64,000 nucleotides of DNA from positions 1,116,001 to 1,180,000 of the forward strand of contig JAJTWR010000431.1 in the NCBI GenBank assembly GCA_021613335.1, given 5' to 3'. Both the position numbers and the translations under genes were made by a program. Below the pieces are notes generated by a model, which saw only the letters and a list, made by a program, of their open reading frames with translations, was not told where the DNA came from and did no database searches. This DNA comes from Whitmania pigra. Lineage: Eukaryota > Annelida > Clitellata > Hirudinida > Haemopidae. Shown in pieces: positions 54,926 to 63,261 of this stretch; the stretch's first letter is position 1; each line of letters opens with the position of its first letter.

Positions 54926-55635
54926 GTCTGGGGCGCGCTGTTGGTGTGGAGCGACGCGAAGACCATGTGGCCGGTCTCAGCGATGGTGAGCGCGGCCTCG
55001 ACGGTTTCCAAGTCTCGCATTTCGCCGACCAGCACCACGTCGGGGTCTTGGCGCAGGATGTACTTGAGGGCGACCTTGAAGCTGCGGGTGTCGCTGCCGA
55101 CTTCCCGCTGGTTGATGATGCACTTCTTGTGCTGGTGAATGTACTCGATCGGGTTTTCGATCGTGACGATGTGGGAGTGTTCCTCGGAGTTGATCTTATC
55201 GATAATCGCCGCGAGGGTAGTAGACTTACCGGCGCCGGTCGGGCCGGTGACCAGCACAAGTCCGCTCGGCTTCTTCGCGAGTTCTCCGATAACCGCGGGA
55301 ACGCCCAATTCATGAAAGCTGCGGTTTCCGAGGGGAATCGCTCGAAAAGCCCCGGATACTGAGCCGCGTTGGGTGAACAGGTTGGTACGGAATCGCGAGA
55401 GCCCGCGAACGCCGAAAGAGAGGTCGAGTTCGTTCTCTTCCTCAAACTGGTGCTTCTGCGCCTCGGTGAGAATGGAGTAGCAGAGCTGCTTTGTTTCGAC
55501 CGCCGACAGCGCCGGGAGCTTCAACGGTACGAGCTTTCCGTCGATGCGCAGTTGTGGGGGGGAGCCCGTGACCAAGTGGAGGTCAGAGGCACCCCGCTCG
55601 ATCATCGCTTTCAAAAGCTGGTGAAGTGTTGCCAC
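54550..55635 (-). CDS. pilT: Twitching-motility retraction ATPase PilT
   Basis: The 361-residue ATPase has Walker A G-P-T-G-A-G-K-S-T (131-139), an Asp box, a His box (G-H-M-V-F-A-S-L-H-T-N) and the PilT-specific A-I-R-N-L-I-R-E. It powers pilus retraction. GTG 55635, 9 nt after pilB. Confidence 0.95.
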
Positions 55636-55644
55636 GAAGGTTTC

Positions 55645-57348
55645 CTAGCGATCCGGTGCGGTGTTGCTCACCGCTTCCTCAAGGGTAGTAACCCCGGCCA
55701 TCACTTTCCCGAGCGCCGCCATTCGCAGGGTCTGCATGCCAAGGCGCACTGCCTCTTGTTTGATCTCCGCCGTCGAGGCACCGTTGATGACGATTTCCTT
55801 GAGCGGATCCCAGAACGGCATCACTTCGTAGATTGCCACGCGGCCTCGGTATCCGCGGTTGTTGCACTCCCGGCATCCGGTCTTCTCGTAAACGGTAAAG
55901 GTGCCGAGCTGCTCCGGGGAGATTCCGGCCTTGATGAGCGCTTCCTGATCCGGGTTGCCAGAGGGCTTCTTGCACACCGGGCACAGGCGTCGGCAGAGCC
56001 GCTGCGCCAAGATGAGGTTGAGCGAGGCCGTGACCATGAACGGCTCGATGCCCATGTTCAGAAGGCGGCTCACGGTTCCTGGCGCATCGTTGGTGTGGAG
56101 CGTGGAGAGCACTAAGTGACCGGTGAGCGCGGCTTTGACCGCGATTTCGGCGGTCTCGAAGTCACGGATCTCTCCGATCATGATGGTGTCCGGGTCTTGA
56201 CGCAGAAAGCTTCGGAGCGCGGCCGCAAAGTTGAGGCCGATCTCCTCGTTCATCTGAACCTGGTTGATACCGGCAAAGTTGTATTCGACCGGATCCTCGG
56301 CGGTGCTGGTGTTGCTCGTCGCATCGTTGAGGGAAGTGAGCGCAGAATAGAGGGTGGTGGTCTTTCCAGACCCGGTCGGACCGGTCACGAGCACCATTCC
56401 GTAGGGACGATCGATCGCCTCGCGGAACCACTCAAGCGGCTCCGCGTCGAAGCCGAGCTTCGTCATGTCGACTTGGAGGGATTCTTTGTCGAGGAGCCGG
56501 AGGACGATTTTCTCGCCGAAGAGCGTGGGGCAGACGCTCACGCGGAAGTCCATCTCGCGCCCTTGGCTCAACTTTATTTTGATGCGTCCGTCTTGCGGGA
56601 GGCGCCGCTCAGAGATGTCGAGCGAGGCCATGATCTTGATACGAGAAGCGATGGCCGCGCGGAGCTTCGGCGGCGGCTTCATCACCTCGTAGAGAACCCC
56701 GTCGATGCGGAACCGAACCCGGAAGTCCTTCTCGTAGGGCTCCACGTGGATGTCGGAGGCGCGCTTAGTGATGGCGTCCTTCAAGATGAGGTTCACGAGT
56801 TTGATGACCGGTGCCTCATCGGCGGCGCGCGAGGCTTCTTCGAACTGCTCGCGCTCGTCATCCTCGCTGACTTCGACATCGTCGGCGCCGTAATCGGCGA
56901 CGATCTCTTCGATCGTCGGTCCAGAGGAGTTGTAGTACCGGTCGATAGCCTCTTTAATCGCAGGCTCGCTCGCGATGAACGGATCGATGGTGTGTCCGGT
57001 GCGGAACTTGAGATCGTCGATGGCGTAGATGTTCGCCGGATCGCACATCGCGACCACGAGCGTGTTCCCGGTGCGGCTCACCGGAACGACGAGGTGCTTC
57101 TCCGCGATTTCTTTCGGAACGAGCTTGATCACATCGGCATCGGCGTTGAAGTCTCGCAGATCGATCGAGGGCACGCCGTACTGCTTCGACATGAACTCGG
57201 TGAGCATCGTCTCTTCGATCGCGCCCACTTTGATGAGCGCAGTGCTGAGCCGTGCCCCGGACTTTTGCTGCTCCTGTTGTGCCTTTTTGAGTTGGGCGAC
57301 CGAAATGATGTTCTCGCGAACTAATAACTCGCCCAAGCGACCAGACAT
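55645..57348 (-). CDS. pilB: Pilus extension ATPase PilB
   Basis: The 567-residue ATPase has an N-terminal MshEN/GspE-N domain (~1-145), Walker A G-P-T-G-S-G-K-T-T (323-331), an Asp box around S-D-I-H-V-E-P and a His box G-H-L-V-L-S-T-L-H-T-N. A tetracysteine zinc site lies at C-R-R-L-C-P-V-C...C-R-E-C. It powers pilus extension; in Myxococcus the N-terminal domain binds c-di-GMP. ATG 57348 with AGAGGA upstream. Confidence 0.95.
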   Translation of the reverse strand: MSGRLGELLVRENIISVAQLKKAQQEQQKSGARLSTALIKVGAIEETMLTEFMSKQYGVPSIDLRDFNADADVIKLVPKEIAEKHLVVPVSRTGNTLVVAMCDPANIYAIDDLKFRTGHTIDPFIASEPAIKEAIDRYYNSSGPTIEEIVADYGADDVEVSEDDEREQFEEASRAADEAPVIKLVNLILKDAITKRASDIHVEPYEKDFRVRFRIDGVLYEVMKPPPKLRAAIASRIKIMASLDISERRLPQDGRIKIKLSQGREMDFRVSVCPTLFGEKIVLRLLDKESLQVDMTKLGFDAEPLEWFREAIDRPYGMVLVTGPTGSGKTTTLYSALTSLNDATSNTSTAEDPVEYNFAGINQVQMNEEIGLNFAAALRSFLRQDPDTIMIGEIRDFETAEIAVKAALTGHLVLSTLHTNDAPGTVSRLLNMGIEPFMVTASLNLILAQRLCRRLCPVCKKPSGNPDQEALIKAGISPEQLGTFTVYEKTGCRECNNRGYRGRVAIYEVMPFWDPLKEIVINGASTAEIKQEAVRLGMQTLRMAALGKVMAGVTTLEEAVSNTAPDR

Positions 57349-57386
57349 AGCTTCAGAATCCTCTAACAGCGTTAAAGTCCTGCACC

Positions 57387-57415
57387 TGTATCACAATTCG
57401 ATTCGTGCAGATCAA
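57387..57415 (-). promoter_or_regulatory. Candidate promoter for pilB with inverted repeat
   Basis: On the minus strand, TTGATC (57415-57410), a 17-bp spacer, then GATACA (57392-57387) with TG one base upstream. A 6-bp inverted repeat CTGCAC...GTGCAG (57380-57385 and 57405-57410) flanks it and could bind a regulator. No sigma54 -24/-12 element was found. Confidence 0.35.
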
Positions 57416-57452
57416 ACGACAAGCTTCATACTATTTGCAAAGCGACAGGGTC

Positions 57453-58394
57453 CTAATTATCGGCTGCAGACCATGCAGAAAGCAAGGCCAACCTTCGCTT
57501 TACAGTTTCAACGTCAATCCGGATTTGTTCAACGAGTTCAGTGACGCTCTCAAAGCGCCGTTCCTCTCGGAGCCGCTCGATGAAGGCGACCCGAATTTCC
57601 GCTCCGTATAGATTTCCATGGAAACTGAGGATGTAGACCTCGACGCTCGAAGCCGCCTCTGGGAAGGTCGGATTCGTCCCAATGCTGGCGGCCCCATCGT
57701 GCCAGGTCCCATCTGGGAGCTGGACGCGGACCGCGTAAATTCCGTTGCCGGGGCGAAGCTCGGTCCGCACTTTGAGATTGGCCGTTGGAAACCCTAACTC
57801 CCGACCCTGCGCGCGGCCATGGACAACTTCCCCTTCGAGGGCAAAGTGCCGTCCAACAAGCTCTGCGGCCCGAGCGACCTCGCCCGCAGCGACGAGTTCC
57901 CGAATCCAGGTTGAGGAGACCACCCGGTCGCCGTCGAGGAGTGGAGGCACCACGACGAGTTCCGCACCCGCGCTCGCAGCCGCAGCTCCAAGGCTGCGGG
58001 TGTTACCTTTGCGCCCACGACCGTAGGTAAAGTCCCGTCCGATGACGACCGCCCGAGCTTCGAGGGTGCGAAACAGTATTGCCTCGAAATCCGCAGCCTC
58101 GGTGCGCGCAAAGGTGGGCGTGAACGGCGCGACGATGACCGCCTTCGATCCGGCGCGCGCCAAGAAGCGCAGGCTGTTCTCGGTGGTGGCGATGCGCGGC
58201 GGCGCCGCACCCAGCGGCAGCAGCACCTTTGCCGGATGTGGCGAAAAGGTGAACACCACCACCGGGCCGCGCTCGGCGGCGGAGCTCAGGATGAGCTGGT
58301 GCCCGCGGTGTACCCCGTCGAAAGCACCGAGACACACAGCGCCACGGCGATACCCAGCGCGCGCCGCATCGACCCATGAAGAGAATACGTCCAT
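57453..58394 (-). CDS. ribF: Bifunctional riboflavin kinase/FAD synthetase
   Basis: The 313-residue enzyme has an N-terminal nucleotidyltransferase domain with L-G-A-F-D-G-V-H-R-G-H and F-T-F-S-P-H-P. A C-terminal flavokinase domain has G-R-x-L-G-F-P-T-A-N-L. It makes FMN and FAD, needed by complex I. ATG 58394 gives family length; an ATG at 58463 would touch the divergent trmB start and is less likely. Confidence 0.93.
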   Translation of the reverse strand: MDVFSSWVDAARAGYRRGAVCLGAFDGVHRGHQLILSSAAERGPVVVFTFSPHPAKVLLPLGAAPPRIATTENSLRFLARAGSKAVIVAPFTPTFARTEAADFEAILFRTLEARAVVIGRDFTYGRGRKGNTRSLGAAAASAGAELVVVPPLLDGDRVVSSTWIRELVAAGEVARAAELVGRHFALEGEVVHGRAQGRELGFPTANLKVRTELRPGNGIYAVRVQLPDGTWHDGAASIGTNPTFPEAASSVEVYILSFHGNLYGAEIRVAFIERLREERRFESVTELVEQIRIDVETVKRRLALLSAWSAADN

Positions 58395-58444
58395 CAGCGG
58401 GGCGCATACCGCGCACGACGATGAAGGCAGCGCAAGGATTTCTG

Positions 58445-58450
58445 TATAAA
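58445..58450 (+). promoter_or_regulatory. Candidate -10 for trmB, nearly leaderless
   Basis: TATAAA lies only 11 nt before the trmB ATG, and no Shine-Dalgarno sequence is seen. If used, the message would have almost no leader. No good -35 is present, so confidence is low. Confidence 0.25.
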
Positions 58451-58461
58451 GCGGCTTCTCC

Positions 58462-59088
58462 ATGACTCGCCCCCTCCTCCGAGCAGAAGTCGCCGGTGCG
58501 GATTTTTTGAACCTCACCTCCCCGCCGGACTGGGACTCCGTCTTTGGGCGCGGTGGCCCTCTGGAGCTGGAAGTGGGCGCCGGTCTTGGCGTATTCGCGA
58601 TTGCGCACTGCCGCCGCTACCCAAACACCCGCTACATCGCCGTGGAGAAGCGCAAGAAGTACGCCCGGGAAGCGGCCTTTCGGGGGCAGGGGCTCTCGAA
58701 CCTCGTCGTCATTGAGGGCGATGCGCTCGCGCTCCTTCCCCGCCTTTTCCTGCCTGGTCAGCTCGACACCATCCGCATCCACTTTCCTGACCCCTGGTGG
58801 AAAACCGCCCACCGTCACCGAACGGTCATCGCCGACGGCCCGGTTGCAGTGTATCGGGCAGCCCTGCGTACTCTAGGTATGGTGGACCTCCGCACCGACG
58901 TCGCCGACCGCGCCACCCGCTTCCTCGAAGCCTTCGAGCGCGGTGGCTTCTACAACCCGGCTGGATTTGGAAAGTTTCAAGAGGCTCCGCCCGGAGAACT
59001 TCCCTCGGCGCGGGAGCGACGATTCCTCACCCTTCCCGGCTCGGTTTTTCGAGCCCGACTCCTCCGCCTACCTGGTGACAATAGCTGA
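58462..59088 (+). CDS. trmB: tRNA (guanine(46)-N(7))-methyltransferase
   Basis: The 208-residue enzyme has the SAM-binding E-V-G-A-G-L-G motif, the A-V-E-K-R-K-K-Y segment and the family signature I-H-F-P-D-P-W-W-K...H-R. It methylates G46 in the tRNA variable loop. It is divergent from ribF. Confidence 0.9.
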   Translation: MTRPLLRAEVAGADFLNLTSPPDWDSVFGRGGPLELEVGAGLGVFAIAHCRRYPNTRYIAVEKRKKYAREAAFRGQGLSNLVVIEGDALALLPRLFLPGQLDTIRIHFPDPWWKTAHRHRTVIADGPVAVYRAALRTLGMVDLRTDVADRATRFLEAFERGGFYNPAGFGKFQEAPPGELPSARERRFLTLPGSVFRARLLRLPGDNS

Positions 59089-59102
59089 AAAAAGCTAAGA
59101 AT

Positions 59103-59558
59103 ATGGGGCGCATGAATTTTCGGAAAATCGGTCGCATAGCCTGGATTGTTTCGCTCGTCGGGCTCTCGCTCGTCTTCTTCCGTTCGTTCATCGAGAAGCG
59201 CCAAGCCCGCGAGACTCCGGCCGGGATTTACCAACGGTTTGTCGCGGCGCTGGAAAAACGGGAACCGGCGCAGGCCTTTGCCCTGCTTTCGAAGCCGACC
59301 CAGGAGCTGATGCGCCATTCGAGCGCGGGAATGAAGGACTTGAGTGGCGGCCTCGTGGTGGATGACCCGGCGGCGCTCTTCCTGCAGAGCGGTGTGCAGC
59401 CGCGCACTGGGAACGTGGTCGATGTGTCGGTAAGCGACGGGAAGGCGCACCTCACGGTCTCCACCCCGGCAGGGCCGCGGGAGGTCCTCTTGGTTTCCGA
59501 GGCCGGTCACTGGCGCATCGACCTTGTGAAGCAACTCGGCATGGTGTCCGACTCGTGA
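59103..59558 (+). CDS. Small single-pass membrane-anchored protein, unknown
   Basis: The ~151-residue protein has one N-terminal hydrophobic segment (~11-27) and a ~120-residue domain with alpha/beta character; the helix-turn start (T-P-A-G-I-Y-Q-R-F-V-A-A-L-E-K-R-E) resembles DUF4878/NTF2-like lipoprotein domains. ATG 59112, with GGGG upstream, is an alternative start. It overlaps the next gene as GTGA. Confidence 0.65.
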   Translation: MGRMNFRKIGRIAWIVSLVGLSLVFFRSFIEKRQARETPAGIYQRFVAALEKREPAQAFALLSKPTQELMRHSSAGMKDLSGGLVVDDPAALFLQSGVQPRTGNVVDVSVSDGKAHLTVSTPAGPREVLLVSEAGHWRIDLVKQLGMVSDS

Positions 59559-60511
59559 GTCGCCCGACCGGCCCCAAATTCGGCGTCGCCTACGTGCGCC
59601 GCCCTTCGACTGCTGCACAGCCGCCGAAGCCGACCGCTGGTCCCCCACGGCCGAGCGCTGGACCACCGAAACCCACCACCGTCGAGGTGCGCCCGACGAC
59701 GACGCCCCGTCGGCCAGTAAAGCCCACGAGGCCGCGCGGTGCCGCCCCCGCGCCAGATGCGGCCGCGACGCTCGCCGCTAAGGAGCGGGTGCCGATGCGG
59801 ATTGCTCGCGGAGAACTCGCGGGCAAGATGAAGTGCCGCATTTGGAAGAAGCTCCACCCGGAATCAGCCAAGCGCTTCGCGCAGGCCTACGACTTCTTGT
59901 CGAAACATCCGGAGCTCACCCTTGCCGAAGCGGTGAGCGCAGCAGAATCGGACATGCCGATTGACCAGTTCTTGGCGCGGCACAAGTCGAAGGAAGATAA
60001 GCGCAAGGTGGCGGCGGCCCGCACCGAAATTCCCCAAGAGCCCATCGACGTTTTTCTCCAAGGCTTCATCAGCCGCGGCGAGGAAATCGCCTTCGTGCTC
60101 GGGAAAATAGTGCGTCGAGGGCGAATCAACGCTGTGAAGCCCACCCTCTTCATCTTGGAGGGTGACGAGCGCCTGCGAAAAATCGACGTCGTGCTGCTCA
60201 CCACCGCGACAAATTGGGCGGGGCTTGCCGCGGCCTTGCCACGAAACCCGGAACTCGCCGCTCGACCGCCGCCGGTACCGCTTGAGCCCGCGCAGCGGCG
60301 CGTCCACGATGCGCGTCCGATGCTTGCCTCCGTTGGGCAGCGGATCACAGTCGAACTTCGCAACGGGCTCACACTTACCGACGAGCTTCAAGCCGCTGGC
60401 CCCTTCGACGTGCTCCTCGGCCAAGGCGATGCGACGCTCCTCGTTCCGCTCCACGCCATGCTTTCCTGGAACATCGCTACACCTCCCGCTCCCGCAGTGG
60501 CTGTGCCATAA
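59555..60511 (+). CDS. Conserved hypothetical with two possible Sm/Hfq-like domains
   Basis: The 318-residue protein has a Pro/Thr-rich disordered N-terminus (1-70) and a basic helical region (~75-158). Two ~50-residue beta-rich segments follow, at ~164-217 and ~254-306. Each resembles a bent Sm strand order: a basic start, V-x-L-x-x-G/N-G-x, a G-x-[IL]-x-A-x-x-x-[FT] turn, and a final [KH]-x-x-[AV] strand. The second (I-T-V-E-L-R-N-G...F-D-V-L-L...L-V-P-L-H-A-M) is the closer to Hfq. This reading is by eye and unproven. GTG start overlaps the preceding gene; alaS follows after 9 nt. Confidence 0.6.
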   Translation: MSRPTGPKFGVAYVRRPSTAAQPPKPTAGPPRPSAGPPKPTTVEVRPTTTPRRPVKPTRPRGAAPAPDAAATLAAKERVPMRIARGELAGKMKCRIWKKLHPESAKRFAQAYDFLSKHPELTLAEAVSAAESDMPIDQFLARHKSKEDKRKVAAARTEIPQEPIDVFLQGFISRGEEIAFVLGKIVRRGRINAVKPTLFILEGDERLRKIDVVLLTTATNWAGLAAALPRNPELAARPPPVPLEPAQRRVHDARPMLASVGQRITVELRNGLTLTDELQAAGPFDVLLGQGDATLLVPLHAMLSWNIATPPAPAVAVP

Positions 60512-60520
60512 TTACCTACG

Positions 60521-63205
60521 ATGCGCGCTCACCTCACCGCGGCGAAACTCCGCGAGGCATTCCTTTCTTTTTTTGAAAAGCGCGGCCACCGCCGCGTGCC
60601 GAGCTCCAGCCTTGTGCCAGCGTCGGATCCGACGCTCCTCTTCACCAACGCAGGGATGGTGCAGTTCAAAGACGTGTTCACCGGGAAGGAACAGCGCGAC
60701 TACCTGCGCGCGGTGAGCACCCAACGCTGCGTGCGCGCGGGCGGCAAGCACAACGACCTCGACAACGTGGGCTTCACCGCCCGACACCACACCTTTTTCG
60801 AGATGCTCGGCAACTTCAGCTTCGGCGACTACTTCAAAGCCGACGCCATTGCCTGGGCCTGGGAGTTCGTCACCAAGGAACTCGCGCTCGATCCGGCGCG
60901 CCTCGCGGTGACCGTATTCGTGGGCGAGCAAGGCATCCCTGCCGACGAGGAGGCCGCAACCCTCTGGGCGAAAGTGGGCGTTCCGAAGGACCGCATTCGC
61001 CGCTTGGGAATGGCCGACAACTTCTGGGCCATGGGCGATGTCGGCCCCTGCGGCCCGTGTTCGGAAATCTACTATTTCCTGCCGGAGCGCGCGCCGCGCG
61101 CCGACGAGCACCCGGGCGAGAGCGAGGGCTGGCTCGAAATCTGGAACCTGGTGTTCATGCAATTCGAGCGCAAGGTGAGCGGCGGCCCGCTCATCCCGCT
61201 GCCGAAGCCTTGCGTGGACACTGGCGCTGGCCTGGAGCGCATCGCGTCGGTGGTCCAGCAGAAACTCTCCAACTACGACACCGACCTCTTCACGCCCATC
61301 ATCGCCAAGGTCGAGGAGCTCTCGCACCGCCGCTACGAGGGTCGCTGGGACTCACCGGCCGATGCCGCGATGCGGGTCGTCGCCGACCATGCGCGGGCCA
61401 CCGCGTTTCTCGCTGGCGACGGAGTGCAACCATCGAACGAGGGGCGCGGCTACGTGCTCCGGCGCATCATGCGTCGGGCAATTCGCCATGCGGATCAGCA
61501 CCTGGGCCTCGACAGCCTCTTCTTCGCGCTGTGTGTGGACGCGGTCATCACCACGATGTCCGAGGCCTTCCCGCTGCTCAAAGAGCACCGCCCGTTCATC
61601 CTCGAAGTGGCGCAGCACGAAGAAGAGACCTTCCGGCGAACGCTCCGCCGCGGGCTGCAACTCATCGCCGAAGAAGTGCGTGCGACGGCCGCCGGCGGGA
61701 GCATCTCCGGCGCGAAGGTGTGGGACCTCCACCAGACCTACGGTTTCCCAGCGGACTTGACCGAAATCATCTGCAAAGAGCACGGCCTCTCTATCGATCG
61801 CGCCGGTTTCGAGGCGCTCCTCGAACAAGAACGAGCCCGCGCCAGCGGTGGCCAGCTCAACGACGCGACGGCTCTCACGAACGCGCACTTGAGCCTCGCC
61901 ACCCAGTTCCCGGCTACCGAGTTCGTGGGGCATGAAGACATCACCGCCACCGGGAAAGTGCTCGCGATTCTCCGGGCGGGCGAGCGCGTGCAGAGCGCCA
62001 AGGTTCCCGACGAAATCGAACTCCTCGTGAACCGCACGCCGTTCTACGCCGAGGGCGGCGGACAAGTCGGCGACACCGGCCAGCTCCTCGCGCCTAGCGG
62101 CGAGGGCGAAGTGCTCGACTGTCAGAAGCCGACGGGTGCGCATTTCCTTCACAAGGTTCGCCTCACGAAGGGCGCGGTCGCTGTCGGCGAAGAGGTGAAG
62201 CTCGCCATCGACGCTGCCCGCCGCACCCGCATTCGCGCCAACCACTCGGCGACGCACCTGCTCCACCGGGCACTCAAAGTCGTACTGGGGCCCACGGTGA
62301 GCCAGAAGGGCTCGGTCGTAGCGCCGGAGAGCTTGCGCTTCGACTTTGCCCACTACTCGCCCGTCACCAAGGAAGAGCTCGCGCGCATCGAAGACTTGGT
62401 GAACCAATGGATCCGCGACAACGCCGCCACCACCACCGTGGAGATGCCGCTTGAAGAGGCGCGCGCGAGTGGCGCCGTGGCGCTCTTCGGCGAGAAGTAC
62501 GGTGAGCGAGTGCGCGTCGTCAGCACCCACCCGGAGTCGTTGGAGTTGTGCGGCGGCACGCACACCAAACGCAGCGGCGACATCGGCCTTTTCCGCATCG
62601 TCAGTGAGTCTTCGATTGCGGCGGGCGTCCGACGCATCTCGGCCATGACCGGGAGCGCAGCGCTCGGCTACACCCGCGAGCAGGAGCGCGCCCTAGCCCA
62701 ATCGGCGGAACTCCTCAAGACGACGCCGGCCGAACTCGCAAAGCGCATCGAAGCCCTGCAGCGCCGCACCCGCGAAATGGAAGAAGAACTCGTGAAGGAA
62801 CGCCTGTCGCAGGAGAGCTCCGAGCCGGAGTCGCTGCGAGAAGTGAACGGCATCAAGGTGCTCACCCAGCGCATTCGTCAGGCGGACCCGCAGCTCTTGC
62901 GTCAGCTTGCCGACAAGCTGCGCGACCGGCATACGTCGGCCATCGTCGGACTCGGGGGCGAAACTGCCGACGGCAAAGCCCTCATCCTTGTCGCGGCGAC
63001 GAAGGACCTCGTCGCGGCGGGCTTCAAGTCTGGAGATGCGGTGCGCGAACTCGCCACCGAAATCAACGGCAAAGGCGGCGGCCGAGCAGACATGGCCCAA
63101 GCCGGGGGGACCGACCCGTCTCGCGTGCCGGCCGCGCTGGAGCGCCTCTTCCGCTTCGTCGAAGAGAACGCTGGCAAAACCCGCCGCGCGGTCGCGAACT
63201 CGTAA
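60521..63205 (+). CDS. alaS: Alanyl-tRNA synthetase
   Basis: The 894-residue enzyme is full length: class II catalytic core (1-~240), tRNA-recognition helices, an editing domain with the H-S-A-T-H and C-G-G-T-H zinc motifs, and a C-terminal DHHA1 domain (~740-890). It charges tRNA-Ala and clears mischarged Ser/Gly. ATG 60521, 9 nt after the Sm-like gene. Confidence 0.95.
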   Translation: MRAHLTAAKLREAFLSFFEKRGHRRVPSSSLVPASDPTLLFTNAGMVQFKDVFTGKEQRDYLRAVSTQRCVRAGGKHNDLDNVGFTARHHTFFEMLGNFSFGDYFKADAIAWAWEFVTKELALDPARLAVTVFVGEQGIPADEEAATLWAKVGVPKDRIRRLGMADNFWAMGDVGPCGPCSEIYYFLPERAPRADEHPGESEGWLEIWNLVFMQFERKVSGGPLIPLPKPCVDTGAGLERIASVVQQKLSNYDTDLFTPIIAKVEELSHRRYEGRWDSPADAAMRVVADHARATAFLAGDGVQPSNEGRGYVLRRIMRRAIRHADQHLGLDSLFFALCVDAVITTMSEAFPLLKEHRPFILEVAQHEEETFRRTLRRGLQLIAEEVRATAAGGSISGAKVWDLHQTYGFPADLTEIICKEHGLSIDRAGFEALLEQERARASGGQLNDATALTNAHLSLATQFPATEFVGHEDITATGKVLAILRAGERVQSAKVPDEIELLVNRTPFYAEGGGQVGDTGQLLAPSGEGEVLDCQKPTGAHFLHKVRLTKGAVAVGEEVKLAIDAARRTRIRANHSATHLLHRALKVVLGPTVSQKGSVVAPESLRFDFAHYSPVTKEELARIEDLVNQWIRDNAATTTVEMPLEEARASGAVALFGEKYGERVRVVSTHPESLELCGGTHTKRSGDIGLFRIVSESSIAAGVRRISAMTGSAALGYTREQERALAQSAELLKTTPAELAKRIEALQRRTREMEEELVKERLSQESSEPESLREVNGIKVLTQRIRQADPQLLRQLADKLRDRHTSAIVGLGGETADGKALILVAATKDLVAAGFKSGDAVRELATEINGKGGGRADMAQAGGTDPSRVPAALERLFRFVEENAGKTRRAVANS

Positions 63206-63261
63206 CTCATTCGGTAATTCACTACCCTCGGGAAGCTCCCAGTGACAGGAGGAGAAGCCGA

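Noticed and set aside
57349..57452. Sigma54 (-24/-12) promoter before pilB
   Set aside because: A GGACCC...TTTGC match has the wrong GG-GC spacing (12 instead of 10).
58395..58463. Upstream ribF start at 58463
   Set aside because: It would put two divergent start codons on top of each other and make RibF longer than its family; ATG 58394 fits better.
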